Assembly: GCA_032768795.1 (NCBI GenBank) | Contig: CP136490.1 | Location: 1,426,001 to 1,490,000 of the forward strand | Length of the DNA: 64,000 nucleotides | Reading direction: 5' to 3' | DNA from: Tremella fuciformis | Taxonomy: Eukaryota > Basidiomycota > Tremellomycetes > Tremellales > Tremellaceae | In this document: positions 56,681-64,000 of the stretch, piece by piece | How positions within the stretch are numbered: the stretch's first letter is position 1 | How the letters are laid out: each line of letters starts with the position of its first letter | Position numbers and translations under genes: made by a program | The notes under the pieces: generated by a model | Databases searched by the model: none | What the model was told of the DNA's origin: nothing | What the model saw: only the letters and a program-made list of their open reading frames with translations

Positions 56681-58299
56681 ATGAAGGCGTCGGGCTCAAA
56701 GAGCTCGGGGGCGCCCAGCAATTTGGTACGTCATCACCCCTCACCCCTTCCCCTGCCTTGGAGTGGCCAGCGTGAACGATAGCACGAAGAGAGCGCAGGG
56801 CTGAATAGCAGCACGATGTCGTGCTCGACTACATAGCCTTCCACGCATACTCCTCCACCGCCAAGATACTCGCCAAATCCCGCTCCTCCCAATCCGCCGC
56901 CGCTGCCCCGTCATTGGCCGCCGGTCCCAGTGCCTTCAATGGCATCTCAAACGGTTCGAATGGGGCCACGTCCATCCCCCCAAGCTTGGCGACTACGAAT
57001 GGCAAGTCCACTCCGGCTGTCGTGGATGGCGAAGGGGATGAGATGGACATCGACATGGACCTTGAGAGCCGACCGCGCTCCGGCCTCAGGTCTAACGGGG
57101 CAGCTTTTTCCGCCTCTGGCCCTGTCGTGACCTCGACAGGACCTCGCCGGTTGCTGTCTCCTGCGTATATGGAGAGCCTAGATAGGAGGCGAGGCAAGTC
57201 GCTCCACTCCCAATGTAAGACACGAGCTTGAGGCTGATGGGTCAGACATCATCAACCATATCCTGAATGGTGCGATCCTGCGAGCTATCGACGCGCTCAA
57301 CGCGCACTTTCCTTCTGTCCTCGCGCCGTCTCCCACGCCCTCCGGCTCGCACGCCAACGGCCCTGGCTCGAAGTCGTCCAATGGCCTCTCCACCTCCCCA
57401 AGCCGACCTTCATCAATCACAGCAGCAGCGGCCCCAGCTACTTCAGCATGGACCACGCCACGCAAATCGTCCTCGAGCGGAATAGCCGAAGAAGAGTCCG
57501 ACACGCCCGGTCCACCCCATTCCCTCCCCGTCTTCCGCCACTCAACCAATCCAGCACACGTAGCCCTCAATCTACAAATCCAGAACTTCATCGAGCACTT
57601 CCGCGCCATCGCCCCCAGCTCCCCGGGCAGCCCGTCGAGCAGTATAGGCAGTATGAGCATGTCCATGAGCATCACTCTCGCCAATCCCGCCGTGGCGACA
57701 TCCTCGGACCAGACGAACGGCGCCGGTCCGTCAGGCATCAGCAACGGCGCACAGAAATCTCTTTCAGCCTCGACGCAGACGCTGCAGCACACCCTTGCGG
57801 CGGCCCAGGGTCTGCATCTCGAGGCGAAGAAGCTCAAGCCGGAAGATAGAGCCGTCTACCTGGCAGAGATTAAAGATGCCGGTGCGCTGTTCGCGTACAG
57901 CGATCCTGAGACCAGTCCCCTCCAGGGATTCTTGGAACAAGGCCGAAGGATCGCCCTCGCGGAGCAGGTCAACCGCGCCATTCTGCGTGAGCTCTCTCTT
58001 CCACTGCAGTGACTCAGCGCGTACTTATTGGCAGAATCAGAAGGCGAGTCCACACAGCCTCTGCTAGACACCTACGCACGGCGTACGACCGTCCTTTTCG
58101 CCCTGTTGGCTGAGAATGGCGTTGATTCTGTCCCGCCGTGGACGGCGATAGACGGGCATGCGAAAGAGCAGCTTGCTCTGGTCAGTCTCGCTTTACCTGC
58201 AACTTCATTACGGATTGGCTGATATTGGCGCAGTATTTGAAGTCTCAGACCAAGTCACGGTTCAAGCTGGCAGACTATGCCGCACAGGCACTCGGATGA
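56681..58299 (+). CDS. LisH-CTLH-CRA protein (RanBPM/GID-complex type, no SPRY)
   Basis: Exon 1 (15 codons, MKASGSKSSGAPSNL) joins to QHDVVLDYIAFHAYSSTAKI, a LisH motif. Then come a Ser/Asn/Pro-rich insert with an acidic patch (DGEGDEMDIDMDLE) and the CTLH helix (DIINHILNGAILRAIDALNA), followed by LNLQIQNFIEHFRAI after another disordered insert. The CRA region follows (LEAKKLKPEDRAVYLAEIKD, DPETSPLQGFLEQGRR, LLDTYARRTTVLFALL) and the end KSRFKLADYAAQALG. Such proteins are scaffold subunits of CTLH/GID E3 ubiquitin ligases or RanBPM relatives. Gid1/RanBPM normally has a SPRY domain before the LisH; none is visible here. About 430 residues in five or more exons. Confidence 0.78.
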
Positions 58300-58464
58300 C
58301 AGTGCGCACGCACGGACATTGGGGGAAGCAGTCAACGTGGAGGGAATGGCAGACGAGAGAGGAGATCGTGATACCTTGTGCGCATATTGTATTCGTGTAT
58401 TGGTGGCCTAGACAAGATCACACATTCGGCAAGCATGCATCAGTGCGAAATGCATACATGTCCC

Positions 58465-61037
58465 TTACTCATCGTCCTCTTCCTCGTCCTCGCCGCCAGC
58501 CTCGAATGTCGCCTTGATCGCCGCTTCCAATTTAGGTTGCAGGTCTCTCGCGTGGGAGAAGACGACCATCGCTTCGGACTTGCGGTCGAGCCGTAGGTAA
58601 CATTTGCCAAGGAGGAAGAAGATGTTCGCTTCGTCTGGTGCTGTGCGCGTGAGCTGTTCGAGCTCGGGGACGGCGTCCTGAGAATCAGCACCAGAAGAAA
58701 TGAGCTGGACAGCTTGGCTCACCTCGATACGGCCAAGGGACACCAGCGCGCGAATGCGCTTGAAGACGACCATGGGACTGTGGGGAGAGAATCGGATGGC
58801 CTGGTCGTAGTATGTAAGCGCCTGCATCGCGTCGTCGAGCTCCTCGAGCACCTTTTGTCAGCAGTGGACCACAGTGATCAAAGCTATCAGACACACCATG
58901 CCAATGCAGCACAGGAGGACAGGGTTGACCGGGTTGATCTCGGCCGCCCGTCTGAAATGGTGTTCCGCATACTTGGCTTTGCCCGTCTTGAGATACACAA
59001 GGCCCATACCGTACCAAGCATTATAGTGCCGTGTATCCGTGCGTATCGCCGTCCGGAAGAACGCGATGGCCCGCTCGTACTCTTCCATTTCCATCGCCTC
59101 GTATCCGCATAGCGTCCAAGCGTACGCGAAGGACGGCGCGACCTGCGTAGCGCGACGGAAGCATCGCATGGCTTCGTCGTGATCATTTTGCAGGGCGAAG
59201 CAGTTACCAGCCGCTATCCAGGTTTGCGGACTTTCGCGGTCGATTGAGACAAGAGATTGTGAAAGGTGCGAGAGTGCGGGTGAGTCGCCCAAATGCCACA
59301 AAAGAGTGGAGAGGTACTCCATCCCTTCCAAGCGATAGGGATCGAGCTGCAATAGCCGTTCGTAGACTCGTCGAGCCTAGGCCATAAGTACAGATGTTTG
59401 ACTGAGCAAGAAGCACTGACTGCCGTATAATTGGCCATTTCAAACATGGCTCGGGCAAGTATGTCCAGGCCCCAAACCGAATGCTGCAGCTCCTCCGGCA
59501 AGCGATCCAGTTCCTCGATAGCCTCCGCGCACTCATACACCGATAGCGCTCTGTACACCTTCGCGCATCGTCTCACAATATCTCGAAGCCAGTCATCTGC
59601 CGCATGTTGCAATTGCTGTTCTGGAGCTTGTGTTTGAGCTGACGGGGAGGGCATTTCGACTGTAGCTCCAGATGCCGACGATGTGACTGATTTTGATCTT
59701 TGAGATCTTTTATCGCGCCCAGCCTGAAGATCAAATGCGGACCCGCATGTGTAGAAGAGCCTGACCTTGATCGGCGGGGGCTGCTTTGGCATACCAGCAG
59801 TGTTGAGCCTGCGACTTCGTCTCACAGAGGCTTCGTGTTCGTGAGGATCAATAACCATCAGGTCTTTCCCGTGGGCATGGCCATTCTGATTTGGTGTCTC
59901 CACCGCCTTCTTGCTCTGAGTCCCTCTGGGTCTCTTCATGGCCGGCGGTTTGGCGGGAGCCGCCTCGGTCCCTCCGCTTGGCGTTGCCATTGCTCGCAGT
60001 GGAGCAGGGATCATCGACGCAAAGGTGGGGAACGGCCGACGAGTGGGCGCAGGTAGTGCTTGCTCAAAGGTGGTATCTGCTGCGCCAAGAGGCGTACTAG
60101 GGCCCGTGAGCATGTCGAATGGTGGCACCAATTTGATACTCACTCCCAAGAGCCAGGATTGCCCATCAAGCCTAATTTCTTCGGCACGCCTGCCGCTGTT
60201 GGACCCGCTACATCCGGAGTGAAGAAGCCACCTCCAGTTCCACTTGACAAATGTGTCATGTTCCGCTTCGGTATCTGGAAGGGCGGATCCGGTACCAACC
60301 CTCGAGGTAAAGGAGGATTAGGAGACAATGTCGGGTGTCGCGATCGTGAAGATGCATTTGCTTGCGGAGTGACGTCGCGGAAAACGGCGTCTGGAGATGG
60401 GGGAGAGCCTGTCACGCTAAGCACAGTCCCCATTGCAAAGCCTCCGTGATGACTGACCCATATCGCATAAAGCAGTGAACGCCTCCCAAAGCCAAGGGTC
60501 CTCCTGCAAAGCTTTGGCGTATTGCTCGACGGCGCGCTCAGGAGCCTTGCCTTTGTACGACAGCGAGGCGAGTAGCATATGCGCAGAGGCCGAGGTCGAT
60601 GCTGGAGATGGAGTCGGTATATCTGGCGATAAGCCAAGAAGAAAGTCACAGCAAATGGCGAGCTCACTTGAGGGTCCGCTAAAGCGCATAGCGCGGTTGA
60701 GCACGGCCTGTCCCTCTGAAAACCTTCCCAGCTTCTCGCAGCATTTGGCCACGATCACGGCGCAGCCATAGCAGCCACCGAGCGGCGAAGTCTCGCCGCC
60801 GTCTCTCGCTCGTCCTTCTGCCGAATCTCTGACAAGGTGCAAGCCCGGGTACGGTTGCCCAGCTTGCAGCAGACACAGTGCGAGGGTGTGTAGCGACTCA
60901 TGGTCTCCAGTCAGACCAGGTGGGGATATCGCATACCATATTCGAGCGTAGAAGAGAGCGGTAGCAGCTGAAGATTGTAGAGAGAGTTGGCGAAGACGAT
61001 TGTTGAGGTGAGGACCTGGGGGAGGGGTGGATGGCAT
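58465..61037 (-). CDS. CDC27: Anaphase-promoting complex subunit Cdc27/Apc3
   Basis: This TPR scaffold of the APC/C ubiquitin ligase binds the activators that trigger anaphase. The N-terminal TPR part is in the first exon (ALFYARIWYAISPPGLTGDH; LALCLLQAGQPYPGLHLV). A basic Ser/Pro linker follows (MKRPRGTQSKKAVETP; SVRRSRRLNTAGMP). The C-terminal TPR superhelix is highly conserved: SPQTWIAAGNCFALQNDHDE, AWTLCGYEAMEMEEYERAI, HYNAWYGMGLVYLKTGKAKY, FFLLGKCYLRLDRKSEAMVV, ending in an acidic tail (GGEDEEEDDE). About seven exons give roughly 720 residues. It converges on the LisH-CTLH gene with 165 bases between stops. Confidence 0.92.
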
Positions 61038-61356
61038 GTCGGCCTGGCGAGGCTCTGCGCTGAGGGCTAGAGGCCTCTCGCCTGGTGCATGAGGCGAGAC
61101 TTCTGGTTCGAGTGGCTTTCGCCTGAGGGTGTGAGATGGTCTTGTGAAGCGAGCAATAGTAGCTTGTTGTCAAAATGTTGGTCTTTCAACGCGGCTACTC
61201 ATCGTCAACACCGCGCGCCGGCCTGCACGTGACTTTCGCCAGGCATCGCTCAACTACAAATCAGTGACAAGGTGTATCTGATTCATGCCGAACCCAACGA
61301 GTGAAGGTGCACTGGAGCTACAAGGGAGTATACGGTACAGAGATGACTACATCGCG
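61038..61356. promoter_or_regulatory. Region upstream of CDC27
   Basis: These 319 bases lie before the CDC27 start (minus strand) and after the stop of the small membrane-protein gene. A GCACGTGAC element near 61226-61234 contains the E-box core CACGTG. No gene is seen. Confidence 0.35.
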
Positions 61357-62439
61357 TTACTCGAGGTTAAAGATCGCCTTCATTTGCTGTTGGCGCTTCT
61401 TGTGTTCCGCCTGCAATACGTCTATCTTGGAAGCCATTTGAGCCGTCGTCTGCTTGGCAGCTTGGTGGTCCGCTCGCTCTCTGTTTCGCTTGCGATGCCG
61501 CCGATACCACCAAATCCCCAGGCAGAGGACGATGATACCACCGATGACTACGGTCAGCTCATCCTCTCATCAGCGTAGCTCTTACGGGGCGAATTTCTGC
61601 GGGTGTCCCTGGAACGAAAACGGTAAATGGGGGAATTAAATAAGAAAATTCCGGCCATTCTGATTTCATCAGCACAATCCTAATATGCATTGTGTCCTTG
61701 CCAAATTGCCTTTCATCAGAGAATAAAGATCTATGCATGAGGCTGATGCATGGAATGATCTCTGTAGCAGAACCAATCGCCTACATAGCTACTGCCATAC
61801 CCTGCCCTATCATTGCACCAAAATGGTTACAATAGCGCAAGTCTGACAAGACTGCAATAGGCTTGCCAGGTGGCAGCTGTGACATAGCCCCTGTGACCAG
61901 CTTGGCATGCCTATGATCATCTGATCAGCCTAGCATGCCCAACAAGCACTTGCGCATCTCTTGATGAAGTGCTTTAGCTTGCAACTAATCAATGTTCTAC
62001 AGTACATCCGGCTTTGCCGGATGCTTGACCCGTAAGGGCTGCGATGGCTGCGCCGCTAGGCGCAAGGGGGGGTCTTGGGGGGGTGTCCCACCCCCCCATG
62101 TCTAACGGAACCAAAGAACAAGGAATTGCATTAGGTTTTCCAAATTGCCTGAGAACCAATAACTTGAATACCTGATTAGAAATTCAGAGCTAAAAAAGAA
62201 TTGAAATAACGAGCTACGCCCTATCGCGCACTTTCCTGCACGATCTACCTAGTCTGCGAGCCTTGACCGGACCCACCGGAACAGGTGATGGTGGCATTCT
62301 GTTTGGCTTCAGTCCAATACTCGGTAAAGTCTCTGGCTTCGTGTCTGCTTGATGTTGGTAGCGGAGACGCTAGAACGACTACCGCGGACAGAATGGCCGA
62401 GATGAGTGGGAAGATGGGTCGACCGAAGGTCGACCGCAT
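61357..62439 (-). CDS. Small single-pass membrane protein with an exceptional intron
   Basis: I do not recognise this family. Exons 62439-62277, 61608-61586 (23 bases) and 61557-61357 keep frame and give 128 residues. Exon 1 codes for a signal-like hydrophobic start (FPLISAILSAVVVLAS) and a short polar segment (NATITCSGTPAEIRP). Exon 3 codes for a membrane helix (LTVVIGGIIVLCLGIWWY), a basic stop-transfer stretch (RRHRKRNRERADH) and a charged helical tail (DVLQAEHKKRQQQMKAIFNL). Type I topology, with a short lumenal part and a basic cytosolic tail, is inferred. The first intron is 668 nt against 35-75 nt elsewhere and contains the low-GC insert listed below. The joins are consistent in phase, but no homologue confirms them. 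Confidence 0.55.
61612..62230. mobile_element. Low-GC, hairpin-rich insert in an intron (possible MITE-like remnant)
   Basis: This roughly 600-base stretch has clearly lower GC and more A/T runs than all surrounding DNA and no coding frame. Near its right half are three perfect hairpins: CATCCGGC-TTT-GCCGGATG (62005-62023), TGCGCC-gcta-GGCGCA (62049-62064) and GGGGGGGTG-TCC-CACCCCCCC (62077-62097). Two G7 runs (62066-62072, 62077-62083) adjoin. Short imperfect direct repeats GAATTAAATAA (61633) and GAATTGAAATAA (62198) lie near its two edges, and CCAAATTGCCT occurs at 61701 and 62140. It lies wholly inside the 668-nt intron. No terminal inverted repeat or transposase is seen, so the class is unknown; a nuclear copy of organelle DNA is an alternative. 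Confidence 0.45.
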
Positions 62440-62795
62440 TGTCGATGGCGCCAGATGGGCGGGCCAGCCCCCCGCAGACTTTCGGTGCTCGCCAGGACCG
62501 GGGGTTAGAAGCTCAGGCAGGATCCGGCGAGTCTTTGCACCGGCTCTTGGATCCGTATAGTAGGATGTCAACGCCTACGATGACCCAGAGACCCCAGTGG
62601 TCAGCGCGGTGAGAACGTCAAAGGATCAGCGCGGAAGGCCGACGTCAAAGGGTAGCAGTGGCGATACACGACCTGCGGCGTGGAGTGTGTTGAGGCGAAG
62701 TGTTCCAGGTCATGCCCCTCCTTTTCTGAAAGGCTACATGTCTATTTGCATACAAAGCGTCTGTAATAGCGGTCGTGAAGTGGCGTGGGGATGGC
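62440..62795. other. Intergenic region, no supported gene
   Basis: These 356 bases lie between the DAD2 stop and the start of the small membrane-protein gene, both on the minus strand. They should contain the latter's promoter. Nothing else stands out. Confidence 0.35.
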
Positions 62796-63259
62796 TCATT
62801 GCTTGTTTTCGGTCTTAGTCTCGCTCGTATATGGTAATCTGACCAGCTGAGGCAGTGGCTCGTCGTCTTCTTCGTCTTCCTGTGGATTGGCGGAGGCGAG
62901 AGACGTGCTGCCAGCTGGAGGCTTGTCTGCTGATCAGATGTCGGGCGACCTTCGCTGTGGCTCGACTGACCGAAGAGGTTTAGGACAGCGAAGACGTGTG
63001 GCCAGTTGCGCAGGACCGCACCGATGGCTGCTACATCAGCTACTCGCTTTTCATATGCAGACTCTATGGGCTTTGTAAGAGAGCGTCACTCACCCTCGCC
63101 TCCATCAGCCATGGTATTGCTCATCTCTGCCAATTTCTCCACCCTCTCGACGAGTGCGCCGGAAGCTTCCCGCAGTGCCTGCAGTCCCGCATGCTCCTGT
63201 TGCTTCTGCAGGTACACCTGTTGGCTCGGCGTGAGCTGTATGCTCGCCGGCAGCGACAT
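62796..63259 (-). CDS. DAD2: DASH/DAM1 complex subunit Dad2
   Basis: Dad2 is part of the fungal ring complex that couples kinetochores to microtubules. Exons 63259-63094, 63030-62971 and 62926-62796 keep frame and give 118 residues. The first exon is one long helix (QQVYLQKQQEHAGLQALREA, then ALVERVEKLAEMSNTMADGG), and the second gives the signature AAIGAVLRNWPHVFAVLNLF. The tail is acidic (PQEDEEDDEPLPQLVRLPY) and ends in a short fungal-type Dad2 C-terminus. The third exon's acceptor was chosen at tgatcagcag because it gives DKPPAGS and this acidic tail. The second intron has a GTCAGT donor (62970). Confidence 0.88.
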
Positions 63260-63533
63260 GTCTGTACCAATGACTCCGCAACCTTCAAGAATGTCGTTGT
63301 CTAGACTCTAGACGCGTCTTGGTCACGTCCCGACTCAGCATGGCCAGACTCCAGGTGACAAAGCGGCGATCGCCGGGATCATCATGAGCAGTGGCCACTC
63401 GCTATGCGCGCTATGACGATGTCCTAGCAGGCTATGTCTGTGTTGAATTTTGCACCTCACCGACTTGACAGAGCTCTTTCAGAGCGAGAGGAGCCCGGAA
63501 GAGCTGCAGTAAGCAGCCCCGGGCTTGTCAATC

Positions 63534-64000
63534 ATGGGTGTCAAGGGACTATGGTCTCTTTTGAATCCGGTCGCTCGACCGGTCCAGTCAGCTTTCTCTT
63601 CGCCGGCAGTCGCTCGAACTGATGGCTCAGGATAGAGAGTATGGAGGGAAAGAGACTGGCAATTGATAGCTCCATCTGGCTATATCAGGTGAGCTAGCAT
63701 GTCAGAAAGCAAATCGTGAAGCTCATAAGCAGTTCCAAGCCACCATGCGAGACAAAGATGGGCGAGTCCTGGTGAATGCACATGTGCTCGGTGAGTGGCC
63801 GGCACGACTTCCGCCAGCTAAGCTGAGGAACAGGTTTCCTTCGCAGGATCAACAAGCTTCTGTTTCATGGCATCAAGCCTGTCTTCGTCTTTGACGGCGG
63901 GGCGCCGACACTTAAGCGCAACACCATCGTGCGCATCTCAGATTGGCCGCGCAAACCTCACTGACATTCAGGCTGAGCGTAAACGAAAGAAGGCTGGTGC
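63534..64000 (+). CDS. RAD2: DNA repair endonuclease Rad2/XPG, 5' part
   Basis: The gene runs off the right edge. The start [16 protein letters not shown] is the N-terminal block of the XPG/FEN1 nuclease family. Spliced exons give [14 protein letters not shown] with a conserved acidic residue, [35 protein letters not shown] and [13 protein letters not shown], a second acidic position, followed by NTI and AERKRKKAG. The wording matches Rad2/XPG, which cuts 3' of lesions in nucleotide-excision repair, better than FEN1 or Exo1. Only the first part of the N nuclease region is in the window. The exact join after VARP (near 63582) is uncertain; downstream joins are in frame. Confidence 0.85.

Noticed and set aside
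62440..62571. N-terminal extension of the small membrane protein to 62571
   Set aside because: The codon at 62571 is TTG, and the hydrophobic signal-like segment begins right after the ATG at 62439.
63521..63534. tRNA, rRNA or CRISPR features anywhere in the window
   Set aside because: I looked for T-loop-type boxes, clover-leaf arms and regular spaced repeats while reading and found none that held; a covariance-model search would be needed to exclude divergent tRNAs.

Overview
This is a eukaryotic nuclear window that reads as a basidiomycete fungus, most likely a Tremellomycete-type yeast. The evidence is genes split by many 35-70 nt introns, short intergenic gaps on both strands, and fungal families such as an ssSPT-type serine palmitoyltransferase subunit, DASH subunit Dad2, BOS1, a fungal Zn(II)2Cys6 regulator and a KRE9/KNH-type wall protein. 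The class-level placement is inference. No rRNA, tRNA, CRISPR array or intact transposon was seen. Gene models were spliced by eye: exon joins given with positions keep the reading frame, the others are approximate.

Layout. 0-4 kb: the start of a Sec14-like gene leaves on the left, followed by two tandem paralogues of a family I do not recognise that share a CWGC motif and an intron position. 4.3-17.6 kb: a type 1 methionine aminopeptidase, an unknown protein, a very large DUF3684/sacsin-like ATPase-fold protein, 3-hydroxyisobutyryl-CoA hydrolase, ORC5 with no visible ATPase motifs, and an ssSPT-like protein. 18.2-23.8 kb: BOS1, an MFS transporter and four small SANT/Myb-like genes, three of them clearly paralogous. 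24-34.5 kb: prolyl oligopeptidase, a PNPOx-fold flavoprotein, an amidase and an oligopeptide transporter. 34.9-50.8 kb: a zinc-cluster regulator, a membrane-anchored polyamine-synthase-like enzyme, a PHAF1 homologue, a dysferlin-domain protein, the ITPase HAM1, a WBP11-like splicing protein, ARPC5, RER1 and a DnaJ protein. 51.2-64 kb: an EST1/SMG6-like PIN protein, a KRE9-like protein, a LisH/CTLH protein, CDC27, a small membrane protein with an exceptional 668-nt intron, DAD2, and the start of RAD2/XPG.

Most genes are unlinked housekeeping functions. Possible local themes are peptide or amide use (prolyl oligopeptidase, amidase and OPT transporter within 10 kb, next to a regulator) and mitosis (CDC27 and DAD2 close together). 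The items most worth a second look are the CWGC pair, the SANT-like cluster, the GHKL-HELAH polypeptide, ORC5 without Walker motifs, and the hairpin-rich low-GC insert inside an intron.
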